A stretch of 17,250 nucleotides of DNA from Cycloclasticus sp. (GTDB taxonomy: Bacteria; Pseudomonadota; Gammaproteobacteria; Methylococcales; Cycloclasticaceae). Under the pieces are notes generated by a model. The model searched no databases, was not told where the DNA came from, and worked only from the letters and a program-made list of their open reading frames with translations. Of this stretch, positions 7,128 to 15,911 are shown piece by piece. Positions within the stretch are counted from its first letter, which is position 1. Every line of letters begins with the position of its first letter. The position numbers and the translations under genes are program-made. Location: assembly GCA_018066825.1 (NCBI GenBank), contig JAGPVU010000020.1, positions 1-17,250 on the forward strand. Reading direction: 5' to 3'.

Positions 7128-9215
7128 ATGCAAAAAGAAACCTACCTTGACGACTTAGCGGTTACCGAACTTAAAGGGGTTGGCGAAAAGGTGGCGGAAA
7201 AGCTTCAACGCCTTGGGATAGAATCGGTTGCTGATGTTTTGTTTCATTTACCGTTTCGCTACGAAGATAGAAGTAAGGTAGTCGCGATTGGTGCGTTGCA
7301 GTCAGGTACCTCTAGTTTGTTTGAAGGCCAGGTTGAACTTGCCGAGGTCGTCTTTCGCGGGCGGCGTTCGATGCTGGTACGTTTGAGCGATGGCACGGGG
7401 TTTATCACACTGCGTTTTTTTCACTTTTCGATGAGTCAAAAGCAAGCCTTGCAGCGAGGACAATGGCTGCGTTGTTTTGGCGACATTAGAAGCTATGGTC
7501 AGTCGGTTAAAACCGAAATTGTACACCCAGAATACGAATTAATTGCTGAAGACCAGCGCGGGCAGATAGACGGTGGCGTATTGGCTGTTTATCCGGTGAC
7601 CGACGGGCTTAATCAAGCCACATTTAGGAAGCTAAGCAGACTAGCCTTTGCCATGTTGGAGCAAGGTTTTTCAGTGCGGGATTGTTTGCCTAAGCAACTA
7701 TCACAGGATCACGCGTGGCCAGACCTTGTTGATAGTTTGCGACAATTGCATTACCCAGAGACTGAGCCTGTTGGAGAGCTGAGTCAAATTCCTGCGTTTA
7801 AACGGTTGATTTACGAAGAGCTGTTGGCCAACCACCTGAGTTTAAGTCGTTTAAAACAAGGCATGCGTAGCTTTACGGCGCCTCAATTTAAAATAAACGA
7901 CAAGGTAGAGCGACAGTTTTTAGACGTGGTTGGATTTTCTTTGACCGGGGCGCAACAACGCGTGGTGAATGAAATCTCGATGGATTTGGCATCCAATAGC
8001 CCAATGCAGCGTTTATTACAGGGTGATGTCGGCTCGGGGAAAACGGTGGTAGCGGCCTGCGCCGCGTTAATGGCGATTGGCGCGGGTTACCAAGTGGCGT
8101 TGATGGCCCCCACCGAATTATTGGCCGAGCAGCACGTTAAAAACTTTGAGGCGTGGTTTAGTCAGTTAGGCATTGAAGTGGCGTGTTTGTTTGGTCGACA
8201 TAAAGGCAAAACCTATCAAGCGATAACCGAAGGAATACGAGAAGGGCGGTCTAAGTTTATTATTGGTACACACGCCTTGGTACAAGAGAAAGTAGACTTT
8301 AATAAATTAGGCTTGGTGATTATTGATGAGCAACATCGGTTTGGTGTGCACCAGCGATTGGCATTGCGGGATAAAGGTGTAGTCGGCGACCTGTACCCGC
8401 ATCAATTAGTGATGACGGCAACACCGATTCCACGAACGCTCGCCTTATTAGGCTACGCTGATTTGGATTTGTCGGTGATCGATGAATTACCCCCGGGCCG
8501 TACACCGGTGACCACGACGGTTTTGTCCATCAGCAAACGAGAGCGGGTTATCGAGCGTATTAAGCAAGGGGTTGCAGACGGTCGTCAAGTCTATTGGGTG
8601 TGTACCTTGGTAGAAGAATCTGAGGTGTTGCAATGTCAGGCGGCAGAAGTGGCGGCGCAGTTATTGACGGCTCAATTGCCAGCACTCAACATCGGATTGG
8701 TGCACGGACGGATGAAGTCTGATGAAAAGCAGACGGTGATGGATCAGTTTAAGCGACAAAAACTGGATATATTGGTGGCTACCACGGTGATAGAGGTTGG
8801 TGTTGATGTGCCTAATGCTAGCTTAATGGTAATCGAAAATGCTGAAAGATTAGGCTTAGCCCAATTGCATCAATTACGCGGTCGTGTGGGTCGGGGTCAG
8901 CGTGATAGCCATTGCGTGTTGATGTATCAAGCGCCGTTGTCGGATAATGCAAATGAACGTTTGACGGTGATGCGTGAAACCAATAATGGATTTAAAATCG
9001 CCGAAAAAGACATGCAGCTTCGTGGCCCGGGTGAGTTATTGGGTAAACGGCAGGCGGGCTTTATGCGTTTTAAGGTAGCGGATATGCTACGTGATGCTGA
9101 GCTTCTTGAACAAGTAGCTGATGAGGCCGAACGGGTGTTGCTAAATAATCCCAACGTGGTGGAGCCATTAATTCACCGTTGGTTGGGTAATTCAGTAGAA
9201 TATGTACACGTTTGA
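7128..9215 (+). CDS. recG: ATP-dependent DNA helicase RecG
   Basis: RecG is a superfamily 2 translocase that regresses stalled replication forks and branch-migrates recombination intermediates. The 695 residues match the family (E. coli 693). The N-terminal wedge/OB region includes LKGVGEKVAEKLQRLGI and LPFRYEDRS. Then come motif I GDVGSGKT (299-306), Ia MAPTELLAEQH, II DEQH (400-403, in DEQHRFGVHQR), III TATPIPRT (430-437), V ATTVIEVGVDVPNA, VI QLRGRVGRG (582-590), and a C-terminal segment RFKVADMLRDAELL. It starts 26 bases after ridA; the ATG has no strong Shine-Dalgarno, but the N-terminus aligns with known RecG. No frameshift or missing motif seen. Confidence 0.97.
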   Translation: MQKETYLDDLAVTELKGVGEKVAEKLQRLGIESVADVLFHLPFRYEDRSKVVAIGALQSGTSSLFEGQVELAEVVFRGRRSMLVRLSDGTGFITLRFFHFSMSQKQALQRGQWLRCFGDIRSYGQSVKTEIVHPEYELIAEDQRGQIDGGVLAVYPVTDGLNQATFRKLSRLAFAMLEQGFSVRDCLPKQLSQDHAWPDLVDSLRQLHYPETEPVGELSQIPAFKRLIYEELLANHLSLSRLKQGMRSFTAPQFKINDKVERQFLDVVGFSLTGAQQRVVNEISMDLASNSPMQRLLQGDVGSGKTVVAACAALMAIGAGYQVALMAPTELLAEQHVKNFEAWFSQLGIEVACLFGRHKGKTYQAITEGIREGRSKFIIGTHALVQEKVDFNKLGLVIIDEQHRFGVHQRLALRDKGVVGDLYPHQLVMTATPIPRTLALLGYADLDLSVIDELPPGRTPVTTTVLSISKRERVIERIKQGVADGRQVYWVCTLVEESEVLQCQAAEVAAQLLTAQLPALNIGLVHGRMKSDEKQTVMDQFKRQKLDILVATTVIEVGVDVPNASLMVIENAERLGLAQLHQLRGRVGRGQRDSHCVLMYQAPLSDNANERLTVMRETNNGFKIAEKDMQLRGPGELLGKRQAGFMRFKVADMLRDAELLEQVADEAERVLLNNPNVVEPLIHRWLGNSVEYVHV

Positions 9216-9230
9216 TTAAGTGTTGATGCG

Positions 9231-9788
9231 TTGAGTCATATTAATAATTTTTTTGTAAAGGAACCGGTTTGGCGTGAGGTCAATCGATGCTCACTTTCTG
9301 CTATACCGCCTGGCTTGGTCAGTTGGCTGTTGGAACCTAACTCGTTAACGCAACGGTTAAAAAACAGCTTTTCGGCGCCGTTTAGCGTCAGGCTGGAGGG
9401 GCAAGGCTTGGCAAAACCTTTTTTAGCAGACGCGCGCCAACTTAAACAGCGGCATCAGTGCCATGCGCTGATCCGTGAGGTGCGGCTGGAAGTAGGCGAA
9501 AAGCCTCTCGTTTTTGCACGGAGTACCTTGAGTCAAAAAACCGCGCACGCGCTCAATGAGCTGACGCATTTGGGCAATAAACCGTTAGGCGAGGTTATTT
9601 TTGCCTACCCTAACTTGCAACGGCTGAGTTTAGATATCGCAAAAATTAACGTTAATCAGCTAAAACAAGGGATCCGTGAAAGCATAGCTGAGCAGGGTTT
9701 TATTTGGGGCCGACGTAATACGTATCAAATTAATCAACATGTTTTTATTGTGAGCGAGTTTTTTCTACCGGCAATGTATCAACAATGA
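9231..9788 (+). CDS. ubiC: Chorismate pyruvate-lyase
   Basis: UbiC converts chorismate to 4-hydroxybenzoate plus pyruvate, the first committed step of ubiquinone synthesis. The 185-residue product carries the family signature: IREVRL with the ligand-binding Arg (R82, equivalent to E. coli R76), LGNKPLGEVIF, WGRRNTY, and the C-terminal SEFFLPA with E176 (E. coli E155). I use the TTG start at 9231, 15 bases after recG; it gives MSH at the N-terminus as in E. coli. An ATG at 9226 is in another frame and stops at once. The Shine-Dalgarno is weak. The stop overlaps ubiA by four bases, so the two are translationally coupled. Confidence 0.93.
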   Translation: MSHINNFFVKEPVWREVNRCSLSAIPPGLVSWLLEPNSLTQRLKNSFSAPFSVRLEGQGLAKPFLADARQLKQRHQCHALIREVRLEVGEKPLVFARSTLSQKTAHALNELTHLGNKPLGEVIFAYPNLQRLSLDIAKINVNQLKQGIRESIAEQGFIWGRRNTYQINQHVFIVSEFFLPAMYQQ

Positions 9789-10657
9789 CTATTCAATTAA
9801 ATAAACAAAACTTAACAGCCTATTACGAGCTAACACGGTTAAACAGGCCGATCGGCATTTTGTTATTGCTCTGGCCGATGTACTGGGCGTTGTGGATCGC
9901 TAGTAACGGTTCGCCTGATTTGTTGGTGCTTTTTGTCTTTACCCTAGGCGTGATTTTGATGCGCTCGGCGGGCTGTGTGATTAATGATTATGCGGATAGG
10001 CAGTTAGATCCACACGTTAGTAGAACCCAGCAGCGGCCTATTGTAACTGGACGGGTAACACCGACAGAGGCGCTGCAACTATTTGCTGTACTGGTGCTGG
10101 CCTCTTTTTTATTGGTGTTGTTGATGAATAAGCTGACCATTTGGTTGTCCTTAGGCGGCGTATTTTTGGCGGCTTTGTATCCCTTTATGAAACGTTATAC
10201 GCACCTGCCACAAGTTTTTTTAGGGCTAGCTTTTGGTTGGGCTATACCTATGGTGTACGCCGCGCAGACCAATAGCGTGCCACCGATTGCGTGGCTGCTA
10301 TTTACGACAACGGTTATTTGGGCGGTGGTATATGACACTATGTACGCGATGGTTGATCGTGAAGATGATTTGAAAGTTGGCATAAAATCAACCGCTATTT
10401 TGTTCGGTGACTTGGATAAGGTGTTGATAGGTTTTTTTCAACTGTTGTTCTTTGTGGCCTTAATATTAGTGGGACAAAAAGCGGGTTTAGGCGTGTATTA
10501 CTTTGCGGGTTTATTGATCGCTGTTGTATTTGCTTTTTACCACCAATGGCTGATCAAGAATCGAGACCCGGTGAAGTGTTTGTCGGCTTTTTTAAATAAC
10601 AATTGGTTAGGTTTTGTGGTGTTTATGGCCATTGTTGTGGATTATCTTGTTCGCTAA
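9785..10657 (+). CDS. ubiA: 4-hydroxybenzoate polyprenyltransferase
   Basis: UbiA is an inner-membrane, Mg2+-dependent prenyltransferase that attaches the polyprenyl tail to the 4-hydroxybenzoate made by UbiC. The 290 residues are strongly hydrophobic, with several transmembrane helices. The two Asp-rich signatures are intact: NDYADRQLDPHVSRTQQRP (from residue 67) and DREDDLKVGIKSTAILFG (from residue 191), both close to E. coli UbiA. The ATG overlaps the ubiC TGA (ATGA). The gene ends six bases from the 3' end of the convergent comF, with no T-rich terminator hairpin between them. Confidence 0.97.
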   Translation: MTIQLNKQNLTAYYELTRLNRPIGILLLLWPMYWALWIASNGSPDLLVLFVFTLGVILMRSAGCVINDYADRQLDPHVSRTQQRPIVTGRVTPTEALQLFAVLVLASFLLVLLMNKLTIWLSLGGVFLAALYPFMKRYTHLPQVFLGLAFGWAIPMVYAAQTNSVPPIAWLLFTTTVIWAVVYDTMYAMVDREDDLKVGIKSTAILFGDLDKVLIGFFQLLFFVALILVGQKAGLGVYYFAGLLIAVVFAFYHQWLIKNRDPVKCLSAFLNNNWLGFVVFMAIVVDYLVR

Positions 10658-10663
10658 GCGGTA

Positions 10664-11377
10664 TTAAGCCCGCGCAAAAGCCCATATTTCAACCCGTTTG
10701 ACCCCTGCCTTTTTTAAGGTTCGAGCCACTTCGTTGGCGGTTGATCCCGTGGTGACAACGTCATCTATAACCGCTACAAAGTAAGGTGCTGTTTTGCCTG
10801 TGTAGCAAAAAGCATTGCGGATGTTTTGTCGCCTTTTAGCGGCACTAAGAGACGCTTGATCGTGGGTGTTGATCACCCGGTGTAAGTAGGTTTCAACTAA
10901 TGGCACATTGAGTTTTTTATGCACATAATGGCTTATCAACTCCGCTTGGTTAAAGCCCCGCTGGGATAGGCGTTTTGGGTGTAAGGGTACCGACAGTATT
11001 GCATTTGGTTGATGCTCAGGTTTGTTAAAGTGCCGCGCCATTAAGGTGCCCATAATTCTCGCGCAGCAGTGCTGATTATTAAATTTAAGCGCGTGGATAA
11101 GAAATTTGGCCAGTCCTCGGTAGGGGTAAAGGGTGATTATTTTATCGTAATACGGTGTTTTCTTTAAGCAGCGCCCGCAAGTGCTGGCATTGGCCGTTAG
11201 TGCGATACCACACACCGCGCAGGTGTCTTCAAGCGCAGGCATATCGGCTAAACAGCGTGAGCATAAGTCAATTTCATTATCCGCGGATTGCTGACAAACC
11301 ATGCAAGTTGGCGGGAACAGTGCATTCTGTACTAATATTGAGCAGTTGTTCAGATTTTCTAGAAAACGCTTTGACAA
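10664..11377 (-). CDS. comF: ComF family phosphoribosyltransferase-like protein
   Basis: ComF/GntX-type proteins combine an N-terminal zinc ribbon with a type I phosphoribosyltransferase fold. In naturally competent bacteria ComF is needed for DNA uptake or processing, but a biochemical reaction is not settled and competence here is unproven. The 237 residues show four CxxC pairs (25-28, 39-42, 53-56, 67-70), the family block QRGFNQAE (139-146) and the PRPP-loop motif VIDDVVTTGST (203-213). The start is TTG at 11377, supported by AGGGGG on the minus strand (complement of 11383-11388) five bases upstream. The gene is transcribed away from bioB, a neighbourhood also common in pseudomonads. Confidence 0.92.
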   Translation of the reverse strand: MSKRFLENLNNCSILVQNALFPPTCMVCQQSADNEIDLCSRCLADMPALEDTCAVCGIALTANASTCGRCLKKTPYYDKIITLYPYRGLAKFLIHALKFNNQHCCARIMGTLMARHFNKPEHQPNAILSVPLHPKRLSQRGFNQAELISHYVHKKLNVPLVETYLHRVINTHDQASLSAAKRRQNIRNAFCYTGKTAPYFVAVIDDVVTTGSTANEVARTLKKAGVKRVEIWAFARA

Positions 11378-11398
11378 GCTCGCCCCCTAATGTAATAT
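11371..11398 (+). promoter_or_regulatory. Sigma70-type promoter for the biotin operon
   Basis: A consensus -35, TTGACA (11371-11376), is followed after 16 bases by TAATAT (11393-11398), a four-of-six match to the -10. It would give a leader of about 30 bases before the bioB ATG at 11436. The -35 hexamer overlaps the start codon of comF on the other strand. I see no BirA-type operator (TTGTAAACC half-sites) on or near it. Confidence 0.65.
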
Positions 11399-11435
11399 GA
11401 CCGCTTGATTAAGAGTAGTAATTAGGTATTTCCGT

Positions 11436-12431
11436 ATGAGCATATCACCAGATGTTATCAGTCAGCAAAAAAGAGCTGTCGTGCGTATTATGAAAAAACA
11501 ATGGCCCCTAGATAAAATTCAGGCGCTGTTTGACTTGCCCTTCAATGATTTATTGTTCAAAGCGCAGACGATTCATCGTGAAAACTTTGATCCTAATGCG
11601 GTGCAAATTAGCACTTTATTGAGTATTAAAACCGGCGCCTGTCCGGAAGATTGCTCGTATTGCCCGCAAAGCGTTCGTTACGATACGGGGCTAGAAAAAG
11701 AAGCCTTAATGGAAATTCAGGCGGTGGTAGATGCAGCTAAAGCGGCTAAAGAAAATGGCGCCAGTCGCTTTTGCATGGGCGCAGCTTGGCGCAGCCCGAA
11801 GGACCGGGACCTAGATAAGGTTACCCGAATGGTTGAAGAGGTGAAGGCCTTAGGCATGGAAACCTGTGTCACACTGGGTATGCTTGAAGAAAGCCAAGCG
11901 AAACGGTTAAAAGATGCGGGGCTTGATTACTACAATCATAATATTGATACCTCTGAAGAGTATTACAGTGAGGTGATTACCACGCGTAGTTTTCAAGATA
12001 GGCTGGACACCTTAGATACCGTTCGTGATGCCGGAATTAATGTATGCAGTGGCGGCATCGTCGGCATGGGCGAGGAGATCGTCGACCGCGCAAAAATGTT
12101 GCAAACGTTGGCAAACATGGAGCATCCACCGGAAAGCGTGCCAATCAATCAATTAGTACAGGTTGAAGGAACACCCCTTGATGGCGTTGAGTCGATTGAT
12201 TCTTTGGAATTTATAAAAACCATCGCAGTGGCTCGAATTTTAATGCCCAAGTCACAGGTTCGATTGTCAGCGGGTCGAAGTGAGATGAGTGATGAAATGC
12301 AAGCGATGTGCTTTTTTGCCGGCGCCAATTCAATTTTTTATGGCGATCAATTATTAACCACCGAAAACCCATCTGAAAGTGCGGATCATCAGCTGTTTAA
12401 ACGTTTAGGGCTACACCCCGCAACGGTATAA
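11436..12431 (+). CDS. bioB: Biotin synthase
   Basis: BioB is a radical-SAM enzyme that inserts sulfur into dethiobiotin, the last step of biotin synthesis. The 331 residues contain the CxxxCxxC motif in GACPEDCSYCPQS (C69, C73, C76) for the 4Fe-4S cluster. They also contain the 2Fe-2S ligands C113 (FCMGAAW), C144, C204 (VCSGGIVGMGE) and R276 (VRLSAGR). All are exactly 16 residues later than in E. coli BioB, so the alignment is ungapped. That offset makes Met19 (base 11490) a rival start, but its upstream Shine-Dalgarno is no better than TTAGGT at 11422-11427 before 11436. The protein also lacks the long C-terminal tail of the E. coli enzyme, as many homologues do. First gene of the bioBFHCD operon. 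Confidence 0.97.
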   Translation: MSISPDVISQQKRAVVRIMKKQWPLDKIQALFDLPFNDLLFKAQTIHRENFDPNAVQISTLLSIKTGACPEDCSYCPQSVRYDTGLEKEALMEIQAVVDAAKAAKENGASRFCMGAAWRSPKDRDLDKVTRMVEEVKALGMETCVTLGMLEESQAKRLKDAGLDYYNHNIDTSEEYYSEVITTRSFQDRLDTLDTVRDAGINVCSGGIVGMGEEIVDRAKMLQTLANMEHPPESVPINQLVQVEGTPLDGVESIDSLEFIKTIAVARILMPKSQVRLSAGRSEMSDEMQAMCFFAGANSIFYGDQLLTTENPSESADHQLFKRLGLHPATV

Positions 12432-12439
12432 ATCAATTG

Positions 12440-13594
12440 ATGGCGCCATGGGGTCTATCGGGTCAGCTTGATGGCTTAAGACAGCAGCAACTCTACCGTT
12501 CGCGACAAGTTATTGATGGCCCTCAAGGCGCCCATGTAAATATAGCGGGTACTCAGTTCGATAATTTTTCAAGTAACGATTACTTGGCTCTGGCTAACAA
12601 CCCCGAGGTTATTAAAGCATTTAAACAAGCCGCAGATAAATACGGTGTTGGCAGCGGATCGGCGCATTTGATTTGTGGCCATAGCGCAGAACATCATGCG
12701 TTAGAGGAAGAGCTGGCTGAATTTACGGGCAGAAGTAGGGCGCTGGTTTTCTCGACCGGTTATATGGCCAATATGGGTGCTATTGCATCGTTGGTAGGTA
12801 AGAATGATGAGGTGTTTCAGGATAAACTCAATCATGCTTCGTTGATCGATGGTGCGTTAATCTCTGGCGCTAAGTTTAAGCGATACCCGCACGGAGACCT
12901 AAAACGTTTGGGTCAATTGTTGGCGCAATCGTCGAGTAAAAAGAAACTTATCGCGAGTGATGGTGTATTTAGTATGGATGGTGATGAAGCCAATGTCGTT
13001 GAGCTGGCGTCTATGGCGCAACAATCGAAATCACTGTTAATGATTGATGACGCGCACGGCATCGGTGTGTTGGGACAGCGTGGTGGTGGCTTACTGGAAA
13101 AACTTGGTTTAGACCAGCAGCAGGTCCCTATTTTGATGGCTACACTAGGAAAAAGTTTGGGCACTGCGGGCGCGTTTATAGCCGGTGATGACGCGCTGAT
13201 TGAAACACTTATTCAGCGCGCGCGCAGTTATATTTTTACCACCGCAATGCCATCCGCTACCATGGCGGCAACCCGTGTCAGTTTGAGATTGTGTCAACAG
13301 GAAACGTGGCGGCGTGAAAAATTAGCAGCTTTAATCGCCCAGTTTAGACGGGGTGCAGAGCAATTAGGTTTGCAACTAATTGCGTCAACAACGCCCATTC
13401 AGCCTATTGTGTTGGGTAGTAATCAGGCGGTTATGTTGGCCGCAGAAAGGCTAAAAAAACACAATATTTTAGTAGGTGCTATACGGCACCCAACGGTCGC
13501 TAAGGGTAGTGAACGTTTACGGATTACCTTTTCTGCTGGCCATACTGAGGAGCAGGTTGATCATTTATTGTCTGCGCTAGAAGGAATGGGTTAG
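12440..13594 (+). CDS. bioF: 8-amino-7-oxononanoate synthase
   Basis: BioF is a PLP-dependent alpha-oxoamine synthase that condenses pimeloyl-ACP with alanine to give KAPA. The sequence has FSSNDYLALANNP, GSGSAHLICGHS, ASDGVFSMDGD, DDAHGIGVLG with the cofactor-contacting Asp and His, and the PLP lysine in ATLGKSLGTAG (K238 here, K236 in E. coli). The frame can also begin at TTG 12437, directly before the ATG. I choose ATG 12440, giving 384 residues, the same length as E. coli BioF. It begins eight bases after bioB; the Shine-Dalgarno is weak, suggesting coupling. Its stop shares a base with the bioH start. Confidence 0.96.
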   Translation: MAPWGLSGQLDGLRQQQLYRSRQVIDGPQGAHVNIAGTQFDNFSSNDYLALANNPEVIKAFKQAADKYGVGSGSAHLICGHSAEHHALEEELAEFTGRSRALVFSTGYMANMGAIASLVGKNDEVFQDKLNHASLIDGALISGAKFKRYPHGDLKRLGQLLAQSSSKKKLIASDGVFSMDGDEANVVELASMAQQSKSLLMIDDAHGIGVLGQRGGGLLEKLGLDQQQVPILMATLGKSLGTAGAFIAGDDALIETLIQRARSYIFTTAMPSATMAATRVSLRLCQQETWRREKLAALIAQFRRGAEQLGLQLIASTTPIQPIVLGSNQAVMLAAERLKKHNILVGAIRHPTVAKGSERLRITFSAGHTEEQVDHLLSALEGMG

Positions 13595-14376
13595 TGATTG
13601 AGCTTAACTTACAAACGTTTGGTACTGGTCCCGCTCTGGTGTTAATCCATGGCTGGGCGATGAACTCAATGGTCTGGAAGAATTTGTTGGATGAGTTAAA
13701 AAAGACCTATCAAATTATTTGTGTCGAGTTACCGGGTCATGGGAAGAGTCAATATGCGGAGGCTTGGCAATTAGATGACTTGTTGCCGTCGTTGGCGAAG
13801 CAGTTACCGGAACGTTGCAGTATTTTAGGTTGGTCGTTAGGTGGCATGGTGTCGCTAGCGTATGCAGACCGTTATCCCTCCCGTGTGGATAAATTGATTA
13901 TGTTGGCTAGCTCGGCTAAGTTTGTGCAATCTAAAGGTTGGAGCAGTGCTCAGCCGATGGAGACCTTAACACTTTTCTCACATGGTCTAATGGGTGACTC
14001 ATTTACTGCGATTCGACGCTTTTTGATGTTGCAGACCCAGGGTGTTGGATCGTCAAAAAAACTTAATCTGTTACTGAGAGACGTACTTAAAATGGGTGGA
14101 GAGGCGTCTAAAAATGGCCTTAAAAGTGGTTTGGATATATTGCAATATATCGACCTGCGTGCCGCGTTAAAAAACATCAAGTTACCGGTGCTCATGATTA
14201 TGGGCGGTAAAGACCAATTGGTGCCGGCAGCTGCAGGAAAGGCGTCACTCGAGATTAATGAGAGCATTGATTTGACGGTGATAGAAGATGCCTCGCACGT
14301 CCCTTTTTTGTCACACCCGTCAGACGTGCTAAAGGCTATTAAGCAATTTATACCGTATGAGTTAAGCGAAAAATGA
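13594..14376 (+). CDS. bioH: Pimeloyl-[ACP] methyl ester esterase
   Basis: BioH removes the methyl group from pimeloyl-ACP methyl ester, ending the fatty-acid-synthase detour and releasing pimeloyl-ACP for BioF. It is an alpha/beta-hydrolase of 260 residues. It has the oxyanion-hole HGWAMNS, the nucleophile elbow GWSLGG (S81), Asp in GGKDQLVP (D207) and His in DASHVPFLSHP (H235); the last two have the same numbers as in E. coli BioH. The start is GTG, overlapping the bioF TAG by one base (TAGTG), and the end overlaps the first ATG of bioC. Position between bioF and bioC supports BioH over a generic hydrolase. Confidence 0.94.
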   Translation: MIELNLQTFGTGPALVLIHGWAMNSMVWKNLLDELKKTYQIICVELPGHGKSQYAEAWQLDDLLPSLAKQLPERCSILGWSLGGMVSLAYADRYPSRVDKLIMLASSAKFVQSKGWSSAQPMETLTLFSHGLMGDSFTAIRRFLMLQTQGVGSSKKLNLLLRDVLKMGGEASKNGLKSGLDILQYIDLRAALKNIKLPVLMIMGGKDQLVPAAAGKASLEINESIDLTVIEDASHVPFLSHPSDVLKAIKQFIPYELSEK

Positions 14377-14393
14377 GTGTGTGTAAGGCAGTG

Positions 14394-15182
14394 ATGCCAA
14401 AAATTAATAAAGCCTTGGTGCAGCAATCGTTTGACCTTGCGTCTACCTCGTACCATCAGTTTACCGGTTTGCAACGACTTATTGGTGATCGCTTAATCGA
14501 GCAACAAAAAGAAAGCGTTTCTGAGGCATTAACAGTGCTTGATGTGGGCTCGGGCACGGGGTATTTAACGCGAAAATTAAGCCAAACAAAGGGCGTAGAG
14601 CATTTATACGCACTGGATATATCAACTGCCATGTTGAGCCAAACCAAGTTAAATACTAAAGGTTTGAACTTAACGGCGCGTATTTGTGCAGACGCAGAGC
14701 AATTGCCTTTACAAAGTGCGAGCGTTGATGCGGTTTATTCCAATCTTGCGTATCAATGGTGTTCTGAATTACAACAAGCATTTGATGAGTCTAATAGGGT
14801 GTTGCGTCAGCAAGGCGTGTTTGCTTTTAGCACGTTCGGTGAAAAAACCTTATTTGAGCTAAAAAATGCGTGGCGTTCAGTGGACCAAGCCGTACATGTT
14901 AATACCTTTATCGACCAGCAAACAATTGAGCGCTACGTAGAAAAAGCGGGTTTTAGCGAGATTGTGGTGCGTGGCGAAGATATTGTGGTGCATTACCAAA
15001 CGCCCCTGCAGTTGATGTTGGAGCTAAAAGGGATGGGCGCACATAATATAAACCCAGGCAGGAATGCAGGTCTAACAGGGGTTCGTGGTTTTAAACGCAT
15101 GATGCAAACGTATGAGTCGATGCGTACTGAAAAAGGAATTCCTGCGACTTTTCAGGCGGTGTATGGCTATGCAAAAAAATAA
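14394..15182 (+). CDS. bioC: Malonyl-[ACP] O-methyltransferase
   Basis: BioC methylates the free carboxyl of malonyl-ACP with SAM so that fatty-acid synthase can elongate it to a pimeloyl ester. The class I methyltransferase motif I is VLDVGSGTGYL (residues 48-58 from this start). NLAYQWC matches E. coli NLAVQWC, and LKGMGAHNINPGR matches the C-terminal BioC signature. Two starts are possible. ATG 14373 overlaps the bioH stop (ATGA) and gives 269 residues. ATG 14394 gives 262 residues, has TAAGG at 14384-14388 five bases upstream, and places MPKINKALVQQSF against the E. coli N-terminus. I prefer 14394, moderately. bioD follows after 30 bases. Confidence 0.93.
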   Translation: MPKINKALVQQSFDLASTSYHQFTGLQRLIGDRLIEQQKESVSEALTVLDVGSGTGYLTRKLSQTKGVEHLYALDISTAMLSQTKLNTKGLNLTARICADAEQLPLQSASVDAVYSNLAYQWCSELQQAFDESNRVLRQQGVFAFSTFGEKTLFELKNAWRSVDQAVHVNTFIDQQTIERYVEKAGFSEIVVRGEDIVVHYQTPLQLMLELKGMGAHNINPGRNAGLTGVRGFKRMMQTYESMRTEKGIPATFQAVYGYAKK

Positions 15183-15212
15183 TGTTAGTGACGGTCCATC
15201 GAGAGACGCTTA

Positions 15213-15911
15213 ATGGATAAAGGCTATTTTATTACCGGAACCGATACCGATGTAGGTAAAACCTTTGTTGCTGCCGAGTTACTTAAAGCCTTACGCGACG
15301 CTGGTTTACGTGCTTCTGGGTTTAAGCCTGTTGCTTCAGGTGGGGTATGGGTCGATGGGCAATTATGTAATCAAGACGCACTAACCTTAATGGCGGAATC
15401 GTCAGTCCAGTTACCCTATGAGCTTGTTAATCCGTACTGCTTTGAACCCGCAATTGCACCGCATATTGCGGCAAAATACACTGATACAATAATAGATTTT
15501 TCGATCATAAGGTCTCGTTTAGATAGCCATTTGGCCGTATCAGATGTCGTGGTTGTAGAGGCAGCTGGCGGCTGGAAGGTGCCGCTAAACGATACGAGTG
15601 GGGTTGATGACTTAGCCTACGAATCAGGCTTGCCTGTTATTTTAGTGGTCGGTTTAAAGTTGGGTTGTATTAACCATGCGTTATTAAGCGAGCAGGCGAT
15701 TTTAGATAAAGGCTGTCAGCTAGCAGGTTGGGTTGGGAATAGTCTTAGTGAAGGGTTTGAGGCGAAAAACGATAATATAAAGACCTTGAAACAACGAATG
15801 AAATCGCCCTGCTTAGGGGTGCTCGAGTATCAAGTTAACGGTGAGCACGTTGACGTAGAATCGAGAAGAAATATGTCCGCCGTACTTGATTATTTGGGCA
15901 TTTTTCGTTAA
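15213..15911 (+). CDS. bioD: Dethiobiotin synthetase
   Basis: BioD closes the ureido ring of dethiobiotin from DAPA, CO2 and ATP. The 232 residues begin with the P-loop GTDTDVGKT (9-17), then FKPVASGG with the substrate lysine (K38), VVVEAAGGWKVPLND (E116 region) and PVILVVGLKLGCINHALL, which is nearly identical to E. coli BioD. GAGAG at 15201-15205 is seven bases before the ATG. It is the last gene of the operon. bioA, which makes its substrate DAPA, is absent from the window and must be elsewhere. No terminator hairpin with a T-tract is visible after it. Confidence 0.96.
   Translation: MDKGYFITGTDTDVGKTFVAAELLKALRDAGLRASGFKPVASGGVWVDGQLCNQDALTLMAESSVQLPYELVNPYCFEPAIAPHIAAKYTDTIIDFSIIRSRLDSHLAVSDVVVVEAAGGWKVPLNDTSGVDDLAYESGLPVILVVGLKLGCINHALLSEQAILDKGCQLAGWVGNSLSEGFEAKNDNIKTLKQRMKSPCLGVLEYQVNGEHVDVESRRNMSAVLDYLGIFR

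Noticed and set aside
10655..10673. Bidirectional terminator between convergent ubiA and comF
   Set aside because: Only a four-bp GCGG/CCGC stem is visible, with no T-run on either strand.
11378..11435. BirA operator upstream of bioB
   Set aside because: No pair of TTGTAAACC/GGTTTACAA-like half-sites could be found in the comF-bioB gap.
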